Shown: positions 1 through 13,200 of the stretch, one piece after another
Layout: each line of letters begins with the position of its first letter
Numbering within the stretch: position 1 is the first letter of the stretch
Translations under genes and position numbers: made by a program
Source of the DNA: Acanthochromis polyacanthus
Taxonomy: Eukaryota > Chordata > Actinopteri > Pomacentridae
NCBI RefSeq assembly: GCF_021347895.1
Contig: NC_067116.1
Location: 46,115,128 to 46,179,127 of the forward strand
Reading direction: 5' to 3'
DNA: 64,000 bases
Notes under the pieces: model-generated
The model's database searches: none
What the model was told of the DNA's origin: nothing
What the model saw: only the letters and a program-made list of their open reading frames with translations

Positions 1-780
1 ACCAAATTCCTGAAAAGTTTGATCATGTTGGACTTTTAATTTCCCAAGCATTTGTAATATTAATGCTTTATTTGGCTCAAGAAGCATAAAACCCCCTTTA
101 AAATGATAATGTTAGGTGTAACTGTACAGTAAAATGGTGTCATGTGTCCAGTGGGAGGTTTCAGGAAACCCCCAACAGGAAGCCAAAGCTCTGATGATCC
201 TGAATGAAACCTGAGAACAGTGAAAACAGAAAAAGATTGAGCATCTGCTTGATAAATGAGCATGGAAAGTGTCAAAGAAAGAGCAAACAACAGAAACAAA
301 GCACAAGACTGGATGTAATTTAACCCTCAAACGGATAATTCCAGCGTAGTGAAGCTTCCACTTGTCTTCTGGTCGTCTTCTTATTGATGAATTTGCACAA
401 ACATGCTATTATTTGTTGTATCTAAATGTTCGAAGCCAGAAGTCTAACGCCTCTTAATGTGCATTTTAACCCTGGATTGTGCTAGAAAACTGGCGTTGTG
501 GTGTCTTCCTCCAGCTCAGACTGGCTGCTGGTGGGTGGGGGTCTGCTAACTTGTCCTCCTCTGCAGGGCATCAGGGACAACAAGGGGAAGCTTTAAATAG
601 AGCCCAGCTGTGGCGTCCTGTCAGCACTGGGGGACAGTCAGTCTGAGTCAGACCGGCCTCAGCTGCTGCAGTTCTGCCCCTCATGGATAAATCTGTGGTG
701 GTACAGCCCGCCCACACCCCTACTGGAGACCCAGTAGACCGGCTCAGCGGGTCAGAGGTGTGTCAGGAGCTGGTGGACGG
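1..780. other. 5' flank, no gene supported
   Basis: I see no convincing gene here. The AT-rich first 480 bases carry only short random ORFs. Around 490-780 the sequence becomes GC-richer and has a weak splice-acceptor-like tract ending at 566, but nothing in its translation is recognisable. The ATG at 683 opens a frame that immediately runs into the 10-bp minisatellite. Confidence 0.5.
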
Positions 781-1240
781 ACTCACCTGTACTCACCCGT
801 CCTCACCCGTCCTCACCTGTACTCACCCGTCCTCACCTGTACTCACCCGTCCTCACCTGTACTCACCCGTCCTCACCTGTACTCACCCGTCCTCACCCGT
901 CCTCACCTGTACTCACCCGTCCTCACCTGTACTCACCTGTACTCACCCGTCCTCACCCGTCCTCACCTGTACTCACCCGTCCTCACCTGTACTCACCCGT
1001 CCTCACCTGTACTCACCCGTCCTCACCCGTCCTCACCTGTACTCACCCGTCCTCACCTGTACTCACCTGTACTCACCCGTCCTCACCCGTCCTCACCTGT
1101 ACTCACCCGTCCTCACCTGTACTCACCCGTCCTCACCCGTCCTCACCTGTACTCACCTGTACTCACCCGTCCTCACCCGTACTCACCCGTCCTCACCCGT
1201 ACTCACCCGTCCTCACCCGTACTCACCCGTCCTCACCCGT
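781..1240. repeat. 10-bp minisatellite, 46 units
   Basis: The tract consists of 46 contiguous 10-bp units, mainly ACTCACCTGT, ACTCACCCGT and CCTCACCCGT or CCTCACCTGT. There are no length changes, so variation is entirely by substitution. The C-to-T variant is mixed through the first 38 units and missing from the last eight. Open frames across it (Pro/Ser/Thr/His/Leu/Tyr repeats) follow from the base composition. On the minus strand the CACCTGT units read as CAGGTGAG, a splice-donor consensus. Confidence 0.95.
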
Positions 1241-1244
1241 CCCT

Positions 1245-3180
1245 ACTTTTTTGTTTTTTTAATCCATTACCATGTAAATTAATAGTTTTTCCCTATAATT
1301 GTTCTAGTTATTATTTGTAACTTTTAACAATAAAGGAATTATTTCTTCATCTTTGATATGCATTATTTTTCTTTCAAATAACAGCAAATTGTTGTAAAAT
1401 GATTAGAGTTTTGATTATATAAATTGTTAAAAAAAAGTGATGTGGAAATGATTTAGTTTGAGCTTATTTATTATGGTTAATGTCTAAAGTAATCATTTTT
1501 CTTTGATTTTACTCATCATTTTCTGTAACAAAAGAGAAAAAAATCTGTAAAATAATAGTAAATTGTTAATTTTTACAGATTAACAACAGGTTCCTGCTCA
1601 TCATGATGCTTTGCTCTGACTGTTATTAATATCCAACATACAGTAGAGACTTTCAGCACAATTACTGGAGCTAAAACTATGTTGTTTCTGAATCCAGAAT
1701 TCGGTGCTTTTTCTCCTGAACTTGAAGAAGTTGAGCGTTTTCTGTGTGATGTTTGGTCTCCAGATGGTTCCTGTCTTTGCACCACACAGGCAGCAGCAGA
1801 AGGAGAAAAGTGCCGAGAGCTCAGCTGTTATGAAGAAGAAGCAGCTTCAGCATAGAAACAGCTGCTGAATGCAGAAGTCAGCTTTACAGACACACAGCGA
1901 GTCTTTCATCTGAAAAAAACTGATCTTTATTTCATTAAAAACCATCTTCAGCTTAAAGGCAAAGCAATTTAATTCAAGATTAAAGATTCAAGAGTTTGCT
2001 TTGTCACGTGTTCATACAGTTTGTAGAGTTAAATGCAAAGGATGTGCAAGAACATTACGACAATGCTTTAGAAATATCATAAATAAGGAGGCAGAGATCC
2101 AAACATTACATCCAGAATGACAAAGTAGATTAACCTGATCTTAAATATTTGGCTTAACTCGTCACAAGATTTCCCTTTAAATAATAACTTTGCCTATAAT
2201 TAGGACGTGTTTGAACTGAACCTAAAGTTAAAATACTTGTTGTAAAAAAATCGCTGTCAGTCCCTTCAGCTGACACCAATTAGCTTAAATAAATACCTTA
2301 AAACACACATAACATCAGGCTCATCCCTGGAATTGTGCACCAGACAACATCTGAACACATGGTCAGATCACTGATCATTTGCATCCTAAATTTGATGAAA
2401 TCATGAGGAAATATGAGTTTTTCCGGCTCTATTTTTAAAGCGATTAAAGCAGCAGATTAAAAGGGTTTCCTTCAGTCCATCCAGGATCCTTCCTGTTATT
2501 GTCTCTGAAGCTCAGATCTCCAGCGTCGCTCACTGCCCCCTAGTGAAAACACAAAACTAAGAAAGATTAATCCTGACTCTGAAACTACAGAAAAGTGGCA
2601 CAACTATGAAAACATGTGACCTGATAAATCTGTTAAGTCATTATTTATACAGCATATTTAAAGCAACAGCAGTTTAGGCTATATGCTTTTCATTACGAGT
2701 GTCAATATTGAGGTTAAGGCCCTGCAGTGTTATCCACTGTATGAATTTACCTGAACAATTTACACATTAGGGACAAAAAATTCCTCTAACTACATTAAAT
2801 ATTGACTCTGAAGCCCTGCAGTAATATTATTTATGGAGATTAACACAGCATTAATAATTAAGGATTATTTAGCACTTTGTAGCATGGGGTTTGAAAAGTG
2901 CCCTCGGAATAAAGTCTAATATTTAATGGATCTGCAATATTTGTATATTTTGTTGTCATAATCACATTGTAAGTGATATTAAAATTATGACAGATACTAA
3001 TAATAGTCATTTTTAGGGGACTGGGACATGTGTCCCCTGGTACAAAAGTGTTCAAACGTCCCGTTTTTGATTGACGTAGTATTTATAGAGTATAAGCTAT
3101 TTTGTAGAGATATTCGCGCGTGTTGAGTTAAAAATGAATAAAAAATGAATGGAGTTCTGCTACAGGACCACAGCTGGTAC
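1245..3180. other. AT-rich intergenic, no gene seen
   Basis: About 1.9 kb of AT-rich sequence without a recognisable coding exon or RNA gene. Short minus-strand ORFs (for example 1573-1785 and 2858-3055) have no domain signature and no splice context. The only notable element is a CTCF-like motif near 2531-2546. Confidence 0.6.
2531..2546 (-). promoter_or_regulatory. CTCF-like motif
   Basis: The sequence CACTGCCCCCTAGTGA is, on the reverse strand, close to the vertebrate CTCF core CCACTAGGGGGCAG, with about one mismatch. It lies about 0.7 kb upstream of the tab3 CpG promoter, where an insulator would be plausible. This is a motif match only. Confidence 0.35.
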
Positions 3181-3300
3181 GCATGCGCACTACGGACAGT
3201 GTCCATCCCGTCCAATGACGTATTTTTGATCCCGTCAGTTTGAACCACTTCCTGGTCCGGGAACATGCCATTGTCGCGAGAGTTTGAGCTGATGCGGTTC
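3178..3300 (+). promoter_or_regulatory. tab3: tab3 CpG-rich proximal promoter
   Basis: The base composition changes here from AT-rich to CpG-rich, just upstream of the tab3 5' UTR exon. Recognisable motifs are an NRF1-type site (GCATGCGCAC, 3181-3190), an ETS-type site (CACTTCCTGG, about 3247-3256) and a TCGCGAGA element (3274-3281) that resembles the BANP/KAISO palindrome TCTCGCGAGA. No TATA box is evident. This set is typical of TATA-less housekeeping promoters. The exact transcription start cannot be read from sequence. Confidence 0.5.
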
Positions 3301-3451
3301 GGCAGCGGCGGCCTGACGCTGGAATGCGAAACTACAAGTTATTTCGCCGAAACAAGAAATTGACCGACGTCGGCGCGCTGTTTCACAAACATCGCGGCTC
3401 TCTCCGGGACTCAGCTGCGGCCTGAGACATGAGGGAGACTCTCGACGTATG
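3280..3451 (+). other. tab3: tab3 5' UTR exon 1 (start approximate)
   Basis: A strong donor, G|GTGAGT, sits at 3452 at the downstream edge of the CpG-rich block and fits the end of a non-coding first exon. The next tab3 exon carries the start codon at 4173. The 5' limit is estimated from composition only. Vertebrate TAB2 and TAB3 genes usually have non-coding leader exons. Confidence 0.45.
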
Positions 3452-4104
3452 GTGAGTTCCGCGGAGCTGTTGGTGGCCAACTGGCTTTAGCATAGTTAGC
3501 TCGCTAATCCATCAACACCCAGGCTGTGACAGCTGAGTAGCACCAAGCTAGGGTTAGCATTAGCACAGTTAGCTGGCAGGCAGTTGAGTTAATCTCCTTT
3601 AAACGGAACAGGTGACTTGTTTGGGGGTTGCTGAACCGGTCACAGGTGATATGGGACAGTCCCCAGGAATGGTGATACTGTGTCCGATGCTGCTGTTTGT
3701 GTGAGTGAAGTACAGAGGCTAACTGATGCTCGGAGCTAGCCTGCTAGCTAGCCATGTCGTCGTTGCTTGGTGCAACAGTAGGGCTAAACAAACAACAACA
3801 GACTGACAGGCACCTTGCGAGCCAGCGCTGGTGTGCTAATGTGATTGAATACGACTGACGTGTGTCCTTTGGGTCCCTGTGAGATACCTGCGCCGTTTCA
3901 CCTTCATGGATAAACAGTTTTCTTCCTGAACTCTCAGACTGACAGCCTCACAAACAGTTTAACTGACATGCTGAGATTACTGCTGACACATAGGGTGTGT
4001 GACAGACATTTGGCAGGCCAGCAGCCTAATGGGATTATTCCAAGAGTTCCCTAGACATTTTAGTTTTGTCCTCTGTTTTTGTGTGTCATCTTGTGCGTCT
4101 TCAG

Positions 4105-4172
4105 GGGATGAGACGAGGTCGGATATTTCGGCACTTGCAGCTTTGGGCTTGTTGACTCTCTGTTGGCTCAGG
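4105..4172 (+). other. tab3: tab3 5' UTR part of the start-codon exon
   Basis: A pyrimidine-rich stretch ends in TCTTCAG at 4104, a good acceptor. A second candidate is TTGCAG ending at 4140. Either gives a short leader before the ATG at 4173. The sequence cannot decide which is used. Confidence 0.45.
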
Positions 4173-4274
4173 ATGGCGCAGGGAGGCTCTCAGCTCGACT
4201 ACCACATCCTGCAGGACCTCAAGCAGCGTTTCCCAGAGATCCCAGAGGGGGTGGTGTCCCAGTGCCTTCTGCAG
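4173..4274 (+). CDS. tab3: tab3 coding exon 1 (start, CUE N-terminal half)
   Basis: This encodes 34 residues from [17 protein letters not shown] to VVSQCLLQ and ends in phase 0 at CAG|GTACAC. The ATG at 4173 is chosen because MAQ is the conserved TAB2/TAB3 start; upstream in-frame codons have no family similarity. The 5' border of the exon is either 4105 or 4141, where acceptor-like AGs occur. The donor is followed directly by an (AC)n and (ATCT)n microsatellite. Confidence 0.93.
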
Positions 4275-7200
4275 GTACACACACACACATCTATCTATCT
4301 ATCTATAGGTATATAGATAGATCAAAAGACAGATCTATCTACACATCGATCGATCTGTCAATAGATCTATCTATCTGTAGATCTATAGAAAGATTGATTG
4401 ACTGATAGATAGATAGATAGATAGATAGATCTATAGGTATATAGATCTATCTATTAATCTATCTACACATAGATACTTCATTAATCCAGAGGAAAATTGA
4501 AGTCCATTTTATGTCCAAATGATCACCATGGTTAGCCTAGCTGTGCTAGACAACCCATGGCAACGAATTTAATTCTCTGCCAGGGTGGGTCTAGTTACCC
4601 TCCATAAGCCTCGAGGCTGGATTCTCCTAAAACTGGCCGGACCAATCACCATGAAGTGTAGAGTCAGAAGGCGGGCGTAACTAAGTGACGACAGAGGCGC
4701 GACGATTCTGACAGAAACAACCGGAAACAACTAGCCTAGCCGCGCTAGACAACCCACGGCAACGAATTTAATTCTCTGTCAGGGTCGACAACAAAAACGA
4801 CAACAGTCGTTGAGCTCCATTAGCACCGACTCTGAATAATCTTTCTGTTAACATGTCTGTAATATACTTGAGCTTCACCCATTGACTGTATAAATAAGGC
4901 TTCACCGAACTACCGCATCCTCTGATTTCTCTGTCAGCCTATTCATTGTGCTGATTGGTTGTATACCTACCCAATTGCTGCAGAGTGATTTGATAGACAA
5001 CCTTTTAGCCCGCCTCCCTCCCTGTCGAGAGTTCCTAGACCCTTGTGTCTTCAGAGCTGGGTCTAGAGCGGCTAGGCTACACAATGGTCACTTTAGCAGA
5101 AAAGTGAGACCAGGTAACATCAAGGTCAAGGTGTCTTTATTGGCGTCCCTTGGGAGAAATTTGTTTTAGACAGAGGGGTCAGACAACACGTACCACTCAT
5201 ACAATAAAATATACAACCAGATAAAATAAACATCCAGAATAAAAAAATAAATAAGTAAAATAAAAGCAAAATACATTGTAGGGCTGGACCCGAATATCCG
5301 AATATTCGTTCGCTACGGCAGTATCTGGATATTAATTTTGGTATCCGAATATTCGCCCCCCCCAATGTGCTAACCCAGCGTTGTGTATATAAAAATACTA
5401 CAGATACAGCCCTTCCTCTGTTACACACGACTAACATTTCTGTATCACTTTCAACACTGAACATTTCTGAAGTGCCTGCAGCTGCATTATTAGACAGTCA
5501 CACTTAAACATCAGTACTTATAGCTGTGTAAAGTGATTTAGGAAAGATTTTTTTACACATTCAAACACCAATATTGCTCCAAAAACATCACAAAGCGCGA
5601 AATATCACTTGTCCTCGTTCGCTTTGTGCTACAGTTTCACATCCGTTGGGCTACAAACTGAAATTTTCCAAAAATACAACTTTACTGTGATTAAAACGGA
5701 TACTAACTGCTTAAATTAATGTTACTTGCCAACGGTAAATGTAATCAGAGTTATTCTTCCCACAAGTCTGTAACAGGAAGTTTAGTTTGTTGCTTCGCGG
5801 TCTCTGTAGGACTTTTTCTTGTATTATATTAAACACCTGCAGCAGGATTCATGTGAATGAGAGTTATGCACATTTATTACCACCTAACAGTGCCGGTAAC
5901 TTCATGAAACACCTACAATCATTGATTATCCTGACAAGGAGACCCAATCGATCAGGATCTAACAGCAGGTCACACTGGGAACTTTTCTTTCCCTCAGACA
6001 AGTGAGCTGTTACACAGAGTTGTAGTTTATCAGCTGCAGGTAAAACCTTAGTTACAGCTGTTTTTTAAAGCAGTAGTTTGAATATTATCTCACTTGAACA
6101 GAATTTTTAGTGTTCAGGGAATCTTAAAATAGGGACAGTTTGTTAAGCTGCTGTTGGTTTCGATTGTCTTTAGTGCCTTACTGTGTATTTGTACACTTTG
6201 AAGTGAATGACAAATATCACACGTGTACCGTGACAGTGGTGTCTGAATGAAGCTGTGAGAAACATTAACAGAAAAGTCACCTTCACCGATGACGTAGTAA
6301 TATTATGTGTTTTATGTCTGAATAAAGGGTACAGTAAAGAAAAGCAAACTTTTCTGTTGCTCTCTCAGAACAACAATAATCTGGACCTCTGCTGCCACCT
6401 GCTGGCTCAGGAGAGCAACCGCTACCTGTATGGAGACTTCCATCACAGTCCAGAGGAAGGGCGACTGGGCCGGAACCACATGCTCCACATCAGTCTGGGC
6501 TACCCGGGCTCAGAGGCCACCAAATCCAACGGTGGAGCGACAGGAGTCAGTCGCTCCCTCGTGCACAGCACCAGTGACAGTCACATCGAACCCCAGCGGC
6601 CCAGTTACCCGGAGCCGCTGTCAGCCCCCGCCACCATCGCCCCCTCTCCCGGATACAACCCCTTCTTTATGAACGATCAGAGCCGCTCGGCCAGCACCCC
6701 CACCCCCCCACCCACCATGCAGGGCATGTCTCCCACCTACTCCCCCGTTCAGCGCTACACTATGAACCCTATCACTGTCACTCTGTCGCAGAGCATACCC
6801 AGCGTCCCCCAGGCTCTGCAGATCCCCCCAGGGCACTACGCCAACAGCTCCAACACCACCCTGTACATCCGACCGTCGCCCTCCCAGAGCCCGCAGCCGG
6901 CACCCTGGTCCTCCTCGGGGGCGCCGGTCTATCAGCATCAGCAGTCTCCCTACAGCACTCCTACGTACAGCTCGCCTTACAGCTCCCCTCAGCATCAGCC
7001 CCAGCCCCAGCACCAGCAGTACCTCTTCCAGTCCCTTAGCTCCCCGACCCTTCCCAGCATGCCCTACCATCACCAGCAGCAACCGCAGCAGCAGCAGCAG
7101 CAGCCGGCCGTCTACAGGCCCTACCACACAAAGAGCTCCCTTATGAACCAGATAGAAATCACCCTAGAGGGTCCACGGCCTCGCAGCAACTCGCCTGTGC

Positions 7201-10200
7201 ACACCGCCCACCCCCAGGGGGCGCTTTACATGGCCACCAGCCCGTCGCCCAGCTCCCCGTCCAGGGGCGTGACCATGACCGGACCTCAGGGGCCGGCGGC
7301 GTTCCACCCGGGGATGTACCTGCAGCACCAGGGCCCTGCCAGGCCTCGACCCGCCTCCTCCCCGCAGCCCGGCCAGTCGGCCTACACCTTCAAAATCAAA
7401 GTGTCCCCGGGAGGCCAGGCTCAGAGGCCGCCCAGCTCGCCTCCCGTGGCCGAAGCCGAGTCTCTGCTCAACATAGTGGACCAAGGGGAGCGCCACTCGG
7501 CCCCGGCGCCCATCCTGCCCATCTCCGCTCTGCCAGGAAACGTCACCAGTCAGTTTCCGCAAATGCCCCGGCGTTTCAGCTCAGGCTCTGACGACTATGC
7601 CTACACACAAGGTAAGTAAGATTTTATATTTTCTGTCAGTTCGTCTGCATGTGTGTGGCTAGGAAAAGCTGACATTTAACTTGTGTTTCAGGCTGAAATA
7701 AGGACAGGAAGACATTCTTTTTCATGCAACAACTGTTGAGGTGCTTGTTTTCTTAGAATTTAATGATAATTTCGTGTCTTGCTAGTTCAGACAAGTGTTT
7801 TATAACCACAACATCCTGAGCCGGATTTCAGCTGCAACACCCCTAATCTCCATTTGTTTACTGTGTGCACCTTCAGACGGATTATCAACCTGGCATTTCT
7901 CTGATTTTCTCTGTCGGTATTTTTATCGATGATTTAAATGCTCTACTTCAGGTGTGATCAGTCTCCTCTTTTTGTCATCACTCTGTGGTCTCAGAAACGT
8001 CTCTCAATCAGCAGAAAGTCAACAAGAAACACAAACCAGGAAATTAGCTTCTCTCAAAGCAGCTAATGCTGAGCCACGGATAAAACTGAAACGGAATCTG
8101 GAAAACAATAATTAATAACGCTCTACGATCTGGACCTTAGACGACAATAAAAGTGGTAGAACAGTGAAAGAGAAGAACAGCAGGAGACAAACTGATGACT
8201 CTGATTATCAAACTGATTAGCATAAACAGAGGAGATAATAGACATTATCCCCTCTAACTCTAGCCTCGTTATGAATGACAGTTTCTCTGCTATCACATGA
8301 CATTTATTATATATTGATCTCAAATATGAGATCTTTCTTGATTAGCAATAATAAGTATTTGCCTTATAAAACCACCCATATTGGTTGATTTCTACTGCAG
8401 AGATAAAATGTCAGAACATAAACAGACTTGACATTGTTGATGTTAGTGGGTTGAATTGAAACCAAATTCTTGCATTTTACGTTTCAGACGTGTGTATGCT
8501 CAGCAAAAATACAAACACAGCATGAAATTTGTGTTATTTTCTGACTTTAAGAAAAAGCCTCCTTTTTGTTTCCAATGTAAATAAAAGGTTAGATTTGAAC
8601 AACGGCGCACCAAAACTTGTCGGGCGGTTTAACTTCTCACTTGCTGAGTGAGTCCACACCCTGGCCAGGTGTGTGTTTTGAGGACAACGATCAGATAGCG
8701 TGATCAGACACTCCTTTCCCTAGAGACTATAAAACCTGGCTTTGATATGCAGCTTTATTCGAATAACACTGCAGTTGGAGCTGCCAGGCAAATTCACGGC
8801 TTCTCATCTCAGGAATCGATCCAGACAGAATATGATCACCTCATCAATACATATATTATATAGATGTATTACATTAGCACACAATGCTCTGGGTGTCCCT
8901 GGAAAAGATCTACACAAGCAGCATCGACTACCTCATTAACTCTCTGTGTTTGTCTTGGTTGTAGGGTTAATATTAGTAATATTCCCAGATGTAAATATTA
9001 ATGCTGTGTGTACATTTTTGTTCAGATTACATTTAAATATTCCAGATTTTAGAGGTTTTATGTGTCATGTTGGTTCTCTTTGTGCATTTCAAAGCAAATA
9101 CTAAACATCTCACATGATAGATTCTTAATATAACCCAACAACATACGCGTCAGTGCGCTGCATATTTTAGGTGTTTAAAAGCTGACAGTCTTCTTCAAAT
9201 GCCAACTTTTTTGCTTTTAAAACTGGCATTTGAAAATATGACATGGGTGATAATTGGATGTTAAAGAAGCATAATGTTATGATGTTTATCGTTCATTTTT
9301 TGACATCCGTTCCACTACCAATGCAGATAATTAGAACAATGCAGCTTTCTATGATATTAGAAACTCATATGTAATATTGAAATTTAAATTGTGTAATTCA
9401 TCACCCTGGTTTAGGCAAATTTATGTTTTTTTTTAACTCAGATTTAGATTTCTACATTTATTCTTGTCTTGTTGTTTTTGCTGAGTAACGCAACTCTTTT
9501 CACCTCGTCCATTCCTTGTGTGAACTCATAAAAAGGCTTTTCCGATTCTGATCTTTTTGCCATGTTTGTTCCTTCCGTCGAGAAGTCTGTCGTTTATCGG
9601 ACATCTTTGACATCTTTCCCTATTTCATGTGTTTGATCGTTTGTCCAGCTCCTGTGCCTTTATGTTAGTTTTGCCCTTGTGTGTTAAAATGCTGTAGCAG
9701 CAGAGCAGATACAGTGAGAAACATCTTCTTATTAAATTTGTTTTTTTTGTTAATCCTGAAACTCCTGGTGTTTTCCTGCAGCTCTCTTGCTCCACCAGCG
9801 GGCCAGGATGGAGCGACTAATGAAGGAGCTGCTGATGGAGAAGCAGAAACTGGAGCAGCTGAAGGCCGACGTCAACAACATGGAATACGACGCTCTGCAG
9901 AGACGCTTTCGACGAGTCAACTCCACCAGTCTAATACCCCGAGTAAGGACCGAACACGCTCTCAGGCTCGCATCTGAAATCTTAATGCCCTTTCCCTCTC
10001 CCTGACAAAATGTTGATTAATATTTCAGACTCCGCGTTGCAAATATTACTCTGAGATTGAATCAGGCTTTGGATTGAATCTAGTGAAGTTAAAAGCAGAA
10101 ACGCTTAACGCAGTGCAGTTAAAACACAGCAGTGATGCCAACCGCACCGTTCACTCATTAAGAATTAGTTTAATGTCACTGAGAGGAAGTTTTGGAGGCC

Positions 10201-13200
10201 GGACGGCGGCTGTCGAGGTGTTTGTTTTGCTCTAATTTAACCCAGTTGTGTGTTTTTCAGCCTGAAGAGATGACCAGACTGCGGAGTCTGAACAGACAGC
10301 TGCAGATTGATATCGACTGTACGCTGAAGGAGACGGATCTGCTGCAGCATCGAGGTGCGTGCACACACGAGTGCACATTCCCACACAAACCTTTAAAGTG
10401 CGCCTCTGATTTATTTGAAAGCATTGATCTCTGGAGAGCCGAAGGGTCCAGAATGATGGATGTGGATCCACCACAGCACATACAGATGTTCTAAGACGAC
10501 CCGATGGCTCGACCCTCGCCGTGGGTTCGTGCGCGCTGTTTTTGCTGCTGGTCGATTATGTAATTGATATAATGTTTTTATCAGGATTAATGACCGCAGC
10601 ACGTGGAAATTAGTCGCAGTCCGTTATCCGTTTACCAGGAGTGGCCTGTCTGGAAGCAGAGTGTAACCGATTTACTTAGAAGCAGCAATCATTTTTAGTT
10701 TTTTAAACTAGTTTCAATGTTACTAGTTTTAAACATTGTCCCTCCAAGTCGTATCTGTGCCTCAGAACACACAGCAATCATCAGTAGGTTAAAAAAGTAA
10801 TGAAACAGAAGACAACTCGCATAGAAAAACATTCAAACACAAAACCAGAGCAACAGCCAAAGCAGAGCATGTTATACTGTGGATTTTACTGCTGCAAGTA
10901 GTCGCTCTAAATATATGTCAGTATTTTTATTCATTTTACGTCGTATCAAATGTTGCTCCTAGGTACTTGTTGCTGAACGCCAGTCGTCTTTGGCTCCAGT
11001 TATTATTTTCTGCTGCAGTTTCAGACGATGGTCAGAGTTCGACTCGGTTTGATATAAAATTTCAGCAACAACAGCTGAGGCATCCTTCAAATTCCCAGAA
11101 CTAAAAGGTAGTTTGCAAACTGTCTTTACGGGTTTTAACGCCCGACCACAACGGCACTAAAAATACAAAAAAAATACCAGGCAAAAGTTTGGACTCGCCC
11201 CTAATATTTCTGTGATCGGTTCATGTTACCTAAATTATGAGCGCAGTTTAGCCATGTTCCATTTCTAATCACAGTAGAACTATAGATAAGAACACTGAAA
11301 ACAAAATTGAAGCATTTAGCATAAAACACTGTCTAAATCTGTGACTCATCAAAATAGCCTCCTTTAGCTTTGATAAGAAATTCGAGGCATTCTTGCAATC
11401 AGTGACATGAGATAGTCAATTGAAATTTCCTCCCATGTTTCTGCCAAAATCTCATAAAGGTTTGCAGCACTTGTGGTGCGGTTGGCATCACTGCTGTGTT
11501 TCTGTCCAGTTCATCCCATGCAAGTTCGATGGGGTTAAGGTCAGAGGATTGAGCTGGCCAAGTCATAATCCTTAGCTTCTTCTCCAGCACACGCAGGAGT
11601 CGAGCGTTCTCCAACCCTACGTTCAACGTACCTGCACCGTTTTGATCCAAACATTGAACTGAACTGTTTTCCATTCTTCTAAAGTCCAGTTTCTATGTTC
11701 TTTAGCCCACTGAAGTATCTTCTTTATGTTCTGCTTTCTTAGCAGCTACTCTGCTTTTCAGACCAGTTTCCCGCCGTATCCACTGACACCTTATTGCTCC
11801 TGGTTGAGTTTAGCTGAGCTCTTATTTCTGAGTCTGTCTTTTGTCTATTTTGAAGACTGGTGACCCTGATGAACTTATCTTCAGCTTTAGACGTGACTCT
11901 GCTTCTACCAGAACCAAATCTGTCTTCATGTGAACCGGTTTCTCTTCATGTCTCTTTATTGTTTTTGCAGCTCCACTTTGTGAGACTTTAACTTTCTGAG
12001 CAATTTGTCTTGTAGAACAGCCTTCTTTTTCAAAACCTGAATTTCATTCCTTTTTTCTTTGCTTAACTGAGGTTTTCTGGCTATTTTTGTGCTACTTCAT
12101 ATTTCTAAATCTTCCAATTAGTTAAAGACATTCTTCTGTCCAGAAATTATCAGTGATGGTCAGTGATAATCATCACAAAATATTTGTGAACAGAGTAAAG
12201 AACTGTGAATCAAGGTGTGAAAAACATTCTATTGGGATGGCACAGTTATTACAGGGGACATGCAACCCTTTCTAAAGATGTTTTAAGTGTTTTAACCAAA
12301 CAAAAGAGGGTAATGTTGCTACCTAAACCTTCTAGTAATGCTTTCATCTCTAAATGCTGAGAAATATCCCTACTTGATTAAATTTTGTTCATAGCATACT
12401 CATGAAAATTGCTAAAGTTAGCTCTTAAATACGGTAAAATTAGGGGGGCGAGTCCAAACTTTTGCCTGGTAGTGTATATGAACAGTTCATTAATGCAACA
12501 GAAAACACACAGGAAGCTCGTTACAGCTGCTTCTCTCCTGCTCTCTGTGACAGTTTCTGCTGTCAGAAGCTGTCAGAAGCTGTCGGTGACTAAACTGCAT
12601 TTAGACTACAAGGAATCACATCCAATCTGCTACTACAATCCTGATTTTATAACATCGATGACTTTTGTTGTATTTTCATAGAATTCAAAGCTGTTAAAGT
12701 CTAACCCTACAAAAACAAAAAGTTGTTTTAGCTGCTCAATGCTTTTTCCCCACTTTGTTAAACTTTTTTTTTTTTTTTTGGAATGTTGGAGTTTCTAGTT
12801 TAAATCGACATTTTTACACTTTAACATCTCAACTTTCTGTTGTGTTCTGCCAAATGGCCAAAAAGCTGAAGTTTAGTGTTGTTCTTCTGTAGTAGATGTG
12901 TTTTTTCTGAGATGTCACACACCAGTTAGTTTTTGATGGCGTCGGCCGAAAACTAAATTTGTTTTTGCAGCTTGGGGCGTCGTGATCCCAGAAACTCAGT
13001 GTTTGGTAGCAGTTCAAGACAAAAGTACCAGTTCTGATGTTGTATTTCAGCAGCTTTTAAATGTTAAGACAGCACCAAGATCATTTTCTTAGCTTTTAAA
13101 TTTAATTTTCCAGATGTAACATTCAAGATTTTTATTTGCCATTTGTGCACAGTCTAAACAGCCAATCAAAATAAGAAGTATAAAAACTTTACTAACTACG

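Noticed and set aside
567..596. possible 9-codon terminal exon after CTCCTCTGCAG
   Set aside because: A good acceptor-like tract precedes GIRDNKGKL and a stop, but no upstream exon is in the window and the peptide is too short to identify. Could be the last exon of an upstream plus-strand gene; unsupported.
683..1282. ORFs of Pro/Ser/His/Tyr repeats over the 10-bp minisatellite
   Set aside because: Open only because the units contain no stop in two frames. The short lead-in (MDKSVVVQPAHTP) is not a family I recognise and has no splice partner.
6621..7562. minus-strand ORFs opposite the large tab3 exon (6621-7127, 7164-7562)
   Set aside because: Shadow frames of a GC-rich coding exon; Gly/Arg-rich with no domain.
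6255..7619. 454-codon ORF as an intronless gene start
   Set aside because: The part before 6369 has no family similarity and is preceded by a good acceptor at 6368. It is intron read-through into the large tab3 exon.
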